Origin: Bacteroidaceae bacterium
GTDB lineage: Bacteria; Bacteroidota; Bacteroidia; Bacteroidales; Bacteroidaceae
DNA length: 46,869 bases
Direction: 5' to 3'
NCBI GenBank assembly: GCA_017381475.1
Contig: JAFOCD010000098.1
Coordinates: 1 to 46,869, forward strand
In this document: piece by piece, positions 17,115 through 24,509 of the stretch
Layout: every line of letters starts with the position of its first letter
How positions within the stretch are numbered: position 1 is the stretch's first letter
The notes under the pieces: model-generated
What the model was told of the DNA's origin: nothing
The model's database searches: none
The model's input: the letters and a program-made list of their open reading frames with translations, nothing else
Program-made: the position numbers and the translations under genes

Positions 17115-17294
17115 ATGGAAACAAAAGAGAAAGTATTGCAAGTGATGAGAGAAGCAGGTGAGCCGGTAAACGCAGGCAAGATTGCCGAGCTGAGCGGAAT
17201 TGACCGCAAGGAGGTTGACAAGGCCATGAAGCAGCTGAAGGACGAGGGTGCAATTGTATCGCCGGTGCGTTGCAAGTGGGAGCCTGCAAAGTAA
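17115..17294 (+). CDS. 59-residue winged-helix-like protein
   Basis: ATG 17115 to TAA 17292-17294 encodes 59 residues. It looks like a minimal helix-turn-helix: [20 protein letters not shown], then [20 protein letters not shown] as helix-turn-recognition helix, then a strand pair ending in VRCKWEPAK. This is the shape of a single winged-helix DNA-binding domain without a sensor or dimer part. It follows the four-Cys protein by 46 bases and is closed by a terminator at 17315-17354. It could regulate its own operon or work as a small chromosome-associated protein; both are inference. Confidence 0.75.
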   Translation: METKEKVLQVMREAGEPVNAGKIAELSGIDRKEVDKAMKQLKDEGAIVSPVRCKWEPAK

Positions 17295-17314
17295 ATGACA
17301 AATAGAATTATTAT

Positions 17315-17354
17315 AGCGGACAACAACTCTTTGAATCAGGAGCGGTTGTCCGCT
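17315..17354 (+). terminator. Rho-independent terminator
   Basis: AGCGGACAAC (17315-17324) pairs with GTTGTCCGCT (17345-17354), followed by GTTTTTAT. It closes the CAT-fold operon. Confidence 0.85.
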
Positions 17355-17402
17355 GTTTTTATATAAAATGGCTGAACGGATATACAAATCCCTATAAAAG
17401 AG

Positions 17403-17578
17403 TATATTTGAGCTAAAGCTCCAATATAATAGGCACTCACTGTGAAAAATACTGAAGCAAGCTTCGTATTTCTCTCTCGTTTGAGTTATATTTGAGCTAA
17501 GGCTCCAATATAATAGGCACTCGCTTTGAAAAATACTGAAGCAAGCTTCGTATTTCTCTCTCGTTTGAGTTATATTTG
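17403..17578. repeat. 84-bp tandem repeat, two copies, upstream of an SDR gene
   Basis: Two near-identical units (17403-17486 and 17487-17570, three differences) each start with TATATTTG, and a third TATATTTG lies at 17571-17578. Each unit contains a GAGC/GCTC hairpin and a hairpin around GAAGCAAGCTTC. TATATTTG is a perfect TAnnTTTG -7 box, so the array duplicates a promoter unit. Confidence 0.85.
17571..17578 (+). promoter_or_regulatory. -7 element of the SDR gene
   Basis: TATATTTG lies 20 bases before ATG 17598. The matching -33 position holds TTCG (17547-17550) at 20 nt, a poor match to TTTG. Confidence 0.5.
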
Positions 17579-17597
17579 CCCAATAACAGTCAACCCC

Positions 17598-18323
17598 ATG
17601 CATCAGACATTCAAAGACAAAGTAGTAATAGTTACAGGCGGAGCAAACGGAATTGGCAAGTGCATAGCCAATGAGTTCCGTGCAGCTGGAGCACATGTAT
17701 ATGTCATAGACAAGGAGCCGGGCGAGCATTTCGTCGGGGACATTTCAAAAAAAGAGGTTCTTGAGGCATTCACATCGGAAATCCTCAAGAACCACGAAAA
17801 AGTAGATTGCATAATAAACAATGCCCTGCCGCTGATGAAAGGAATTGACGAGTGTACATACGAGGAGTTCCAATATGCGCTCAGTGTTGGCGTCACTGCC
17901 CCATTCTATCTGGTAAAACTGCTCAAGCCACACCTGGCAAACGATGCATCAATAATCAACATATCATCGTCGCGCGACCGCATGAGCCAGCCGCAGACCG
18001 AGAGCTACACTGCTGCCAAAGGCGGCATTGCCGCACTCACCCACTCCCTTGCTGTGAGCCTTGCCGGCAAGGCAAGAGTGAACTCCATCTCCCCCGGATG
18101 GATTGACACCACCGGCACCGTTTGCCAAAGTGCCGATGCCACACAGCAGCCCTGCGGCCGCGTCGGCAATCCAATGGACATTGCCAACATGGTAATGTTC
18201 CTGTGCAGCGACAAGGCAGGCTTCATCACCGGTGAGAACATATGCATAGACGGCGGCATGACACGGCTGATGATCTACCACGGCGACAATGGCTGGCAAC
18301 TCACTCCTTGTCAAGATCAATAG
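17598..18323 (+). CDS. Short-chain dehydrogenase/reductase
   Basis: The start ATG 17598 (MHQTFKDKVVIVTGG) is chosen because the upstream in-frame extension runs through the promoter repeat. The 241-residue protein has a TGGANGIG cofactor site at residues 14-21, NNA at about residue 82, the active-site block SSRDRMSQ with YTAAK, and a PGWIDT plus GENICIDGGM end typical of classical SDRs. It uses NAD(P)H to reduce or oxidise a hydroxyl or keto group; the substrate is not predictable. The nearby nspC and uvrD run the other way and share no operon with it. It is monocistronic. Confidence 0.85.
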   Translation: MHQTFKDKVVIVTGGANGIGKCIANEFRAAGAHVYVIDKEPGEHFVGDISKKEVLEAFTSEILKNHEKVDCIINNALPLMKGIDECTYEEFQYALSVGVTAPFYLVKLLKPHLANDASIINISSSRDRMSQPQTESYTAAKGGIAALTHSLAVSLAGKARVNSISPGWIDTTGTVCQSADATQQPCGRVGNPMDIANMVMFLCSDKAGFITGENICIDGGMTRLMIYHGDNGWQLTPCQDQ

Positions 18324-18368
18324 ATATTTCTGAATACACACCACTTCATTTAAGAAAGAATAAAAAAT

Positions 18369-18469
18369 GAGGGTGACCCAAAAGCCCACTTTTAGGACAA
18401 GCTACCCCTGCCAAAGCATATTCTGACAGGGGCTATTCTCTTTACAAAAATGACTTTTGAGTCACTCTC
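18369..18469. terminator. Long nested inverted repeat (AGGGTGACC family)
   Basis: GAGGGTGACCCAAAAG (18369-18384) pairs with CTTTTGAGTCACTCTC (18454-18469), 14 of 16 positions. Inside, CCCCTG (18405-18410) pairs with CAGGGG (18427-18432). It follows the SDR stop by 46 bases and faces the minus-strand nspC gene. Confidence 0.6.
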
Positions 18470-18493
18470 ATATAACTTACATCCGTCCAATAA

Positions 18494-18578
18494 TAACCCA
18501 CATTGTGGGTTAATTTACTTGAAGTAAATGAGGATTTAAAGGACTAGCGTAATGCTGAGATTTGTTTTATAGTCAATT
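18494..18578. repeat. Palindrome plus partial copy of the intergenic element
   Basis: TAACCCACA (18494-18502) and TGTGGGTTA (18504-18512) form a 9-bp palindrome. Directly after it TTTACTTGAAGTAAA (18514-18528) and the following GAGGATTTAAAGGACTAGCG match the right half of the element at 11768-11878. Confidence 0.65.
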
Positions 18579-18582
18579 ACAA

Positions 18583-19752
18583 TCAACACATCCTATCTCT
18601 ATAATCCTCATACCCAAAAATCTTATACATCTCGAGCTCGCCGTTTGTGTGCAAGAGCGCGATGCTTGGGTGTGATATACCGTTGAACATATTTGTCTTC
18701 ACAGTGGTATAGTGTATCATATCCTCGAACACTACCCTGTCGCCAACGTTCAATGGTTGTGGGAACTTCCAGCTACCCATGTAGTCACCGCTTAGGCAGC
18801 TGTTGCCACCAAGGCGGTAGATATTCTCGTCGAATGGAGCACCCTTCACGGCATCGGCTTCGAGCGACTCGGCACCGGTCACCTTTGGCTGATATGGCAT
18901 TTCAAGACAGTCGGGCATGTGGCAGGTAAAGCTTACATTGAGAATTGCAGTGCGTATGCCACGGCTCTCCACTATGTCAACGACCTCCGACACAAGCGAA
19001 CCTGTCTGCCAAGCGAATGCCGATCCCGGTTCAAGTATAACCTGCAGGTTAGGATAACGGCTGCGGAGACCCTTAAGCAAACCGATGAGGTGCTGGACAT
19101 TATAGTCCTTGCGTGTCATCAGGTGGCCACCGCCAAGGTTAAGCCATTTCACCTTGGGCAACCACTTGCCGAACTTCTCCTCTATGTGGACGAGAGTATT
19201 CTCAAGCGCGTATGAACTTGACTCGCAGTGGCAATGGCAATGGAAGCCCTCGATGCCGGCAGGTAACTCCTCGGGCAACAGGTCGGCAGTAACACCAAAG
19301 CGACTGCCGGGCGCGCATGGGTTGTAGAGTTCGGTCTCAATCTCGGAATACTCGGGATTGATGCGTATGCCGCATGAAATCTCATGGCCGGCATTCTTTG
19401 TCAATGGATAGAAACGTTCATACTGTGTGAGCGAGTTGAACGAAATGTGGCTGCTGCAACGCATCATTTCACCGAACTCCTCGGCTGTATATGCCGGCGA
19501 GAAGGCATGGGCACGGCTACCGAACTCCTCGAACGCCAAGCGGGCCTCATGTATTGAGCTTGCAGTTACCGAGTTTATATACTCGCGGAAGATTGGAAAG
19601 CTCTTCCACAAGGCAAAGGCCTTGAATGCCAGAATAATCTCAACACCGGCTTCACGCGCTACGCGGCTGATGAGTTCCAAATTACGGCGCAACAACGCCT
19701 CTTCCATCACATAACAGGGCGATGGTACCTTGTCAATCATTTCCTTGTCCAT
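18583..19752 (-). CDS. nspC: Carboxynorspermidine decarboxylase
   Basis: The 389-residue product is a fold-type III PLP decarboxylase of the NspC group. The PLP lysine is Lys44 in LAFKAFALW. Further blocks are GFHCHCHCESS, WLNLGGGH, and the C-terminal LGGNSCLSGDYMG with the substrate Cys and Asp. It removes the alpha-carboxyl of carboxy(nor)spermidine, giving norspermidine or spermidine in the alternative polyamine route that many Bacteroidota use for spermidine. Its ATG overlaps the stop of the helicase gene by one base (TAATG), so the two are translationally coupled, although their functions are unrelated. Confidence 0.9.
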   Translation of the reverse strand: MDKEMIDKVPSPCYVMEEALLRRNLELISRVAREAGVEIILAFKAFALWKSFPIFREYINSVTASSIHEARLAFEEFGSRAHAFSPAYTAEEFGEMMRCSSHISFNSLTQYERFYPLTKNAGHEISCGIRINPEYSEIETELYNPCAPGSRFGVTADLLPEELPAGIEGFHCHCHCESSSYALENTLVHIEEKFGKWLPKVKWLNLGGGHLMTRKDYNVQHLIGLLKGLRSRYPNLQVILEPGSAFAWQTGSLVSEVVDIVESRGIRTAILNVSFTCHMPDCLEMPYQPKVTGAESLEADAVKGAPFDENIYRLGGNSCLSGDYMGSWKFPQPLNVGDRVVFEDMIHYTTVKTNMFNGISHPSIALLHTNGELEMYKIFGYEDYRDRMC

Positions 19753-22169
19753 TATCCTATAGTTTTCAATTTTGCAAATTTAAGCAGCAGGGTCTTCACT
19801 CCTGCGTTCTGGAATTTAATTGTAGCCTTGGCATTCTCGCCCGTGCCCTCGGTAGACATAACCTCGCCCACGCCGAAACGGTCGTGCTGTACAATTGCAC
19901 CCACCGAAAGCCCTGGATGCGAGCTGCCGGCAGCACCCTGGCTGTAACGCTGCACATCGGACACGCGATAGAGGTTCGACGGGCGCGATGTGAATGATGG
20001 TGTAATAGCCTGGCGTGTTTCGGGCTCGCGGGTTCTTTGCGGCTCGGCCGTGAGGCTTGCAGCGCTACGGCTGAATTGCGGTCGTCCGTTCTCTTCCTGG
20101 CCATAATTATATGACGAGCGCCTGCTATAGCCATTGTTTGTAGTGCCGAACATTCCACCCTGGCGGAACGACTGTTGTTGCTGTTGGCGCGGCATGCCGC
20201 CACCGCCTTGCATAATCATATATGCCGGATTTATCTCCTTGATAAAGCAGCTAGGCTCGCAAAAACCAAACTGTCCATATTTGTATCTACTCTTGGCAAA
20301 CGAAAGGATGCAATGATCCTTGGCACGCGTAATGGCAACATAGAGCAAGCGGCGTTCCTCTTCCATTTCACGCAAGGACTCACGCGCACCCGAATTGGGG
20401 AACAGGTCTTCTTCGAGACCAACAATGAACACCGTGGGGAACTCCAGTCCCTTTGCCGAGTGTACGGTCATCAATGTAATGCGCTCGCCGTCGCCGCTAT
20501 CTTCGTTGTCAAGGTCGGACATGAGCGACACCTCGGAGAGGAAATCGGACAGTGAGTTCTGCTCGTTACCCTCCTCAAGGTGCATATCAACGAAATCCTG
20601 AACGGCTGCCATCAGTGCCTCGAGGTTCTCCTGGCGAGCCTTGCCCTCGACACTCATGTCGCGGTACAGTTCCTCGCACAGGCCGCTATCCTTTACCACA
20701 GCACGCGCCACCTCAATGGCATCCTTTTCGGCAGCCAGTTTAGAGAAACCCTCAATCATACCCGTGAACTGCATGAGCTTGGAAAGCGTGCCCTTGTTCA
20801 CATCAAGTCCACACAGGAATGGATCAGCAAGCACCTGCCACAGGCTAAGGCCACGCTCAAGAGCCAGGTCCTTCACCTTCTGGATAGTCTTGTCGCCAAT
20901 GCCTCGTGCCGGGTAGTTTATTATTCGCTTGAAAGCCTCCTCATCATCCTTGTTGCATATAAGACGGAAGTAGGCAATCACATCCTTCACTTCCTTGCGT
21001 TGGTAGAACGAGAGACCGCCGAATATGCGGTAAGGGAATCCCCTACGCCTGAAAGCCTCCTCAAACACACGCGACTGCGCGTTAGTGCGGTAGAGAATAG
21101 CAAAGTCGCCGAATCCAAGCCCCTCGCGACGGCGCAGCTCGGCAATCTTGTTCGCAACAATCTCCACCTCTTCCAAGTCGGAGTATGCAGGATAAAGTTC
21201 AAGCGGAGAACCCTCGCCACGCTCCGAGTAAACATTCTTCTTTATCTGCTCGCTATTCTTTGCAATGAGACTGTTGGCTGCGTTCACAATCATTCTTGTA
21301 GAACGATAGTTCTGCTCAAGTTTGAAAATCTCGGCACCACCGTAACGCTCGGTAAAGCCAAGGATGTTACCAATGTTCGCGCCACGGAACGAGTAGATGC
21401 TCTGCGCATCGTCGCCCACCACGCAAATAGCCTTGCGTTCCTGTGTCAGTTGCCACACAATGCAAGCCTGCACATAGTTCGTATCCTGGAACTCATCGAC
21501 CAGGACATAACGGAAACGCTCGGTATAATAGCGGCGCACATCGGGGAAATCCTTGAACAGGCGATAGGTATTCACCAACAAGTCATCGAAGTCCATGGCA
21601 TTTGCCACACGACAACGCTCGGCATACCTGTTGTATATCTCATAGACAGCCGGGATGCGCGCGCGCTTGTCATCATTGCGCAGTCCCTGGTCGTTCTCAT
21701 AATCAGATGGAGAAATCAAGTTGCTCTTTGCCGACGAGATGCGCTCGGCAACAGCATTGGGTTTGTAAACCTTGTCATCGAGCTGCATATCCTTTATGAT
21801 ACTCTTCACAAGGCTTCGCGAATCGCTCTGGTCATATATGGTAAACTGCGGATTATACCCTATGTGCACGGCCTCACGGCGCAGAATCTTTGAGAACACC
21901 GAGTGAAATGTACCCATCCACAACATCGATGCAGCCCTCTCGCCCACACGCGACGCTATTCGTTCCTTCATCTCATTGGCTGCCTTGTTTGTAAAGGTGA
22001 GCGCAAGTATTGACCACGGCTCGAAGCCGTTCTCAAGCAGATAGGCAATCTTGTATGTGAGCACGCGTGTCTTTCCCGAACCCGCACCGGCAATCACCAG
22101 CGAAGGCCCATCAAGATAACGCACTGCAGCGCACTGGGCAGCATTAAGTTCTTCCTCGTAGTTTATCAT
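19752..22169 (-). CDS. pcrA: UvrD/PcrA-type superfamily 1 DNA helicase
   Basis: The 805-residue protein is an SF1A helicase. The Q-motif glutamine is near residue 12, Walker A is AGAGSGKT at residues 27-34, and motif II is DEFQDTN. ALTFTNKAANEMKERI, QNYRSTRMIVNAANSLI (motif IV), TVHSAKGLEF and LLYVAITRAKDH are further family blocks. The C-terminus, after a Gln- and Ser-rich linker, ends in a beta-domain (VGAIVQHDRFGVGEVMS) typical of the PcrA tail, which binds RNA polymerase in Firmicutes. It unwinds DNA 3' to 5' in excision and mismatch repair. It is the first gene of the pcrA-nspC unit and is divergent from the superoxide dismutase. Confidence 0.93.
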   Translation of the reverse strand: MINYEEELNAAQCAAVRYLDGPSLVIAGAGSGKTRVLTYKIAYLLENGFEPWSILALTFTNKAANEMKERIASRVGERAASMLWMGTFHSVFSKILRREAVHIGYNPQFTIYDQSDSRSLVKSIIKDMQLDDKVYKPNAVAERISSAKSNLISPSDYENDQGLRNDDKRARIPAVYEIYNRYAERCRVANAMDFDDLLVNTYRLFKDFPDVRRYYTERFRYVLVDEFQDTNYVQACIVWQLTQERKAICVVGDDAQSIYSFRGANIGNILGFTERYGGAEIFKLEQNYRSTRMIVNAANSLIAKNSEQIKKNVYSERGEGSPLELYPAYSDLEEVEIVANKIAELRRREGLGFGDFAILYRTNAQSRVFEEAFRRRGFPYRIFGGLSFYQRKEVKDVIAYFRLICNKDDEEAFKRIINYPARGIGDKTIQKVKDLALERGLSLWQVLADPFLCGLDVNKGTLSKLMQFTGMIEGFSKLAAEKDAIEVARAVVKDSGLCEELYRDMSVEGKARQENLEALMAAVQDFVDMHLEEGNEQNSLSDFLSEVSLMSDLDNEDSGDGERITLMTVHSAKGLEFPTVFIVGLEEDLFPNSGARESLREMEEERRLLYVAITRAKDHCILSFAKSRYKYGQFGFCEPSCFIKEINPAYMIMQGGGGMPRQQQQQSFRQGGMFGTTNNGYSRRSSYNYGQEENGRPQFSRSAASLTAEPQRTREPETRQAITPSFTSRPSNLYRVSDVQRYSQGAAGSSHPGLSVGAIVQHDRFGVGEVMSTEGTGENAKATIKFQNAGVKTLLLKFAKLKTIG

Positions 22170-22205
22170 CGTAATATTACAATTTCAACAACAGCCAATA
22201 ATTTG

Positions 22206-22213
22206 CGAAGATA
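22206..22213 (-). promoter_or_regulatory. Possible -7 element of pcrA
   Basis: TATCTTCG on the minus strand, the same TTCG variant as at 46521, lies 37 bases before ATG 22169. No -33 element occurs at the usual distance. Confidence 0.35.
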
Positions 22214-22253
22214 TGCAAAAAAAGACACAATAGCGAACATCGCACGCAAAACC

Positions 22254-22278
22254 TTGTTTAGTTTTTACACCTAAACAA
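22254..22278. promoter_or_regulatory. Inverted repeat, possible operator of the superoxide dismutase
   Basis: TTGTTTAG (22254-22261) and CTAAACAA (22271-22278) are perfect inverted arms around 9 bases, ending eight bases before ATG 22287. It could bind a dimeric regulator or form a leader hairpin. Confidence 0.5.
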
Positions 22279-22286
22279 TAAAATAT

Positions 22287-22904
22287 ATGAGTACATACAC
22301 CACAGCAACACGCACCGGCTTCGAGATGCCGGCGCTCGCCTACCCTGCGGGAGCCCTGGCACCCGTCATCAGCCAAGCCACAGTTGAATGCCACTATGGC
22401 AAGCACCTGAAGACCTACATCGATAACCTGAACAGACTTGTCACCGGCACCGAGTACGAGGACTACACCCTGCGCGAGATTGTGGAGCAGGCACCACCGG
22501 GGCCACTGTTCAACAATGCAGGCCAGGTGCTCAACCACTCGCTCTACTTCGAGCAGTTCACCCCCACCCCGCCGGGCAACAACCGCCCCACAGGAAACCT
22601 GAAGGATTTCATACACTTCGATTTCGGGAACTTCGACAACCTGAAGAAAAAGATGGAGGATGCAGCATCGGCACTCTTTGGCAGCGGCTGGGTATGGCTG
22701 GTACAGGAGGAGAACGGCAAGCTTTCAATCATCAACTGGCACAACGGCGATACCCCCATGCACCGCCGCATGACACCACTCTATGGAATTGATGTGTGGG
22801 AACACGCCTACTACCTCGACTATCAGAACCGCCGTGCCGAACATGTGAAGAAACTATGGGAGATAGTCGACTGGGAAGTCGTAGAAAGCAGGTTGGATAT
22901 ATAA
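22287..22904 (+). CDS. Iron/manganese superoxide dismutase
   Basis: The 205-residue product is the Fe/Mn-SOD fold. By alignment from memory with E. coli SodB, the metal ligands are His36 (ECHYGKH), His84 (QVLNH), Asp169 and His173 (DVWEHAYY). Gln80 sits where Fe-type enzymes carry their active-site Gln, while the position after Asn153 is Gly154 (NGDTP) where Mn-type enzymes have Gln. This favours an Fe or cambialistic enzyme. There is no signal peptide, so it removes superoxide in the cytosol of an anaerobe. It is monocistronic, with an inverted repeat just before the ATG and a 17-bp terminator after the gene. Confidence 0.9.
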   Translation: MSTYTTATRTGFEMPALAYPAGALAPVISQATVECHYGKHLKTYIDNLNRLVTGTEYEDYTLREIVEQAPPGPLFNNAGQVLNHSLYFEQFTPTPPGNNRPTGNLKDFIHFDFGNFDNLKKKMEDAASALFGSGWVWLVQEENGKLSIINWHNGDTPMHRRMTPLYGIDVWEHAYYLDYQNRRAEHVKKLWEIVDWEVVESRLDI

Positions 22905-22905
22905 A

Positions 22906-22943
22906 ATAGATGAAGTTGCTCAAGTGTGAGCAACTTCATCTAT
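22906..22943 (+). terminator. Terminator of the superoxide dismutase gene
   Basis: A 17-bp perfect stem (22906-22922 with 22927-22943, core AAGTTGCTCA) around AGTG begins just after the stop. No long T-run follows, but the stem is very stable. Confidence 0.8.
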
Positions 22944-22954
22944 TAAATCATTGC

Positions 22955-23141
22955 GCCTTTATACCCAAAGCAACGCAGTAGATTGTGCATTCTACCACCC
23001 CATGTAAAAGGTTTGTCAGAATGCGTAAGATGCAAGGCGCTTGGATTCAAGGCGAAAGGAGTGTACCTTTGCGTACTCGACTGAGCCTTTATATCCAAAG
23101 CAACGCAGTAGATTGCGAATTCTACCACCCCATGTAAAAGG
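22955..23141. repeat. 57-bp direct repeat, two copies 130 bp apart
   Basis: GCCTTTATACCCAAAGCAAC through CCATGTAAAAGG occurs at 22955-23011 and again, with three changes, at 23085-23141. The 73 bases between contain GGCGCTTGGATTCAAGGCG and GTGTACCTTTGCGTACTCGA. No gene is seen. Confidence 0.85.
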
Positions 23142-23142
23142 A

Positions 23143-23246
23143 AGAAAAAGATAAAGTTCAAGGCTTGCGAAGCTTTTAAAACCGCAGTTTACTTGAAGTA
23201 AATGAGGATTTTCAAAGCAAGCATAACACAGAAATTTATCTTTTTA
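23143..23246. repeat. Palindromic intergenic element, full copy
   Basis: GAAAAAGATAAA on the left and TTTATCTTTTT on the right are inverted ends. TTTACTTGAAGTAAA lies in the centre, and GCTTGCGAAGCTTTTAAAA faces TTTTCAAAGCAAGC. It is the same family as at 11768-11878. Confidence 0.8.
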
Positions 23247-23257
23247 TTCTTTTACGA

Positions 23258-24301
23258 CTATTTTGCTTCCTTAATAAGATACACAATCACCGGCAAGTGG
23301 TCGCTATAGCCATTAAGCCATACGCCGCCGGCATGGGTACGCTTGGTATTTCCCTTGTAGCGTCCCTCCTCCTGGAACATGTAGTTACGCGAGAATATCT
23401 CGGTTTTGTAGAGTTTCAGGGTTGAGCGGTCGGTACCGATGAGATTGCCGCTGAGAATAATCTGGTCAAAAAGATTCCACTTGCCTTTGTACTTAAGTGT
23501 ACCCATGCCTTTCTTGCGCAGAATGTTCCACCAAGGGTTATAGAGGTCGCTCGCAGCCTTTATATCCTCTTTTTCGCGCAGCGCACCAAGACATGTCTTC
23601 ATGCTCTTGTTATCGGGGTCGTCATTCATATCGCCCATGATGAGTACCTTGGTATCGGGCATCTCGGCCATGATAGAGTCCTTCAATTCGCGCACAAGGA
23701 CACCTGCACGCTCACGAGCCGGAGACTTTGCATAACGCGAAGGCCAGTGGTTCACAATGATGTGTACAGACTCGCCACCCATTTCACCGCTGACGATGAG
23801 GAAACCACGGGTCTTGTATGTGGTATCGTTGTCAACAGTTGTATAAGGTGCAAGCTTTGAATTGATTGGCTTGAAAAGCTTGGGGTTATAGAGAAGCGCG
23901 CAGTCAACGCCACGTTTGTCGGGACCTTCGATGTGGATAAAATCCCAACCGCGTGGGGCAAGGATTTCATGATTTACCAAATCCTCGAGCACGCGTGAGT
24001 TCTCAATTTCGGAAACACCAACCGCAGCCATACCAATGGGCAACACATCGGTACCCATTTCGTTGAGCACGGTAGCCATGTTCTTCTGTTTGTTGGTGTA
24101 CTTCAATGTACCCCATTTATTTGCACCGTCGGGCAGGAATTCATAGTCGTTCTTGCCTGCATCGTGGATTGTGTCAAAGAGGTTCTCAAGGTTGTAGAAA
24201 CCAACGCTGTAGACCTCGTACTTTTTCTGCTCCTGCGCCTGGGCTGTGAACAAGACGGCAAAGAGCGACAGGATAACCAAAAGAAATCTGTTCTTTTTCA
24301 T
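23258..24301 (-). CDS. Secreted endonuclease/exonuclease/phosphatase family protein
   Basis: The 347-residue protein has a signal peptide (MKKNRFLLVILSLFAVLFTAQAQ). The EEP catalytic set is complete: FYNLENLFD (Asn37, Glu39), VSEIEN (Glu98, Glu100), NHWPSRY (Asn184, His185), GDMNDDP (Asp224, Asn226) and SDHLPV (Asp334, His335). Members are metal-dependent phosphodiesterases such as nucleases or lipid phosphatases, here acting outside the cytosol. The gene is divergent from ilvC. The TonB receptor and DUF5689 genes begin 1.5 kb away on the other side of ilvC, and similar proteins often share a neighbourhood in this phylum (from memory). Role in nucleic acid breakdown is inferred. Confidence 0.88.
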   Translation of the reverse strand: MKKNRFLLVILSLFAVLFTAQAQEQKKYEVYSVGFYNLENLFDTIHDAGKNDYEFLPDGANKWGTLKYTNKQKNMATVLNEMGTDVLPIGMAAVGVSEIENSRVLEDLVNHEILAPRGWDFIHIEGPDKRGVDCALLYNPKLFKPINSKLAPYTTVDNDTTYKTRGFLIVSGEMGGESVHIIVNHWPSRYAKSPARERAGVLVRELKDSIMAEMPDTKVLIMGDMNDDPDNKSMKTCLGALREKEDIKAASDLYNPWWNILRKKGMGTLKYKGKWNLFDQIILSGNLIGTDRSTLKLYKTEIFSRNYMFQEEGRYKGNTKRTHAGGVWLNGYSDHLPVIVYLIKEAK

Positions 24302-24380
24302 TATATATATAAAATTGTGTTTGATTCTTCAAAAAGATCATATTGGGGGTAAAATTAGTAAAATTTATTGGAAAAATTGT

Positions 24381-24411
24381 TTTGTTTTTATCAATTTTAC
24401 AACTACTTTCG
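24381..24411 (+). promoter_or_regulatory. Promoter of ilvC
   Basis: TTTG (24381-24384), a 19-nt spacer and TACTTTCG (24404-24411, one mismatch) place transcription start near 24417, about 93 bases before ATG 24510. Confidence 0.65.
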
Positions 24412-24424
24412 CAAACCGAACAAA

Positions 24425-24463
24425 AAAGGTAACACCTTTCTCGCTCAGAGAGAGGTTTTTTTT
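24425..24463 (+). promoter_or_regulatory. Possible attenuator in the ilvC leader
   Basis: ACCTTTCTC (24434-24442) can pair with GAGAGAGGT (24448-24456, one G-U wobble), followed by seven further T: a terminator shape inside the leader. ACCTTT (24434-24439) can instead pair with AAAGGT (24425-24430), a mutually exclusive hairpin. The two together resemble a terminator/antiterminator switch. No leader peptide with branched-chain codons fits in the ~17 nt before it. Confidence 0.5.
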
Positions 24464-24509
24464 GATTATTCCACAACATAAATAATAAACTAAAAAAAAC
24501 AATACAATT

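Noticed and set aside
20580..21893. 437-residue open frame on the plus strand
   Set aside because: It lies entirely antisense to the pcrA helicase gene, whose motifs are complete. It has no family motif and owes its openness to codon bias.
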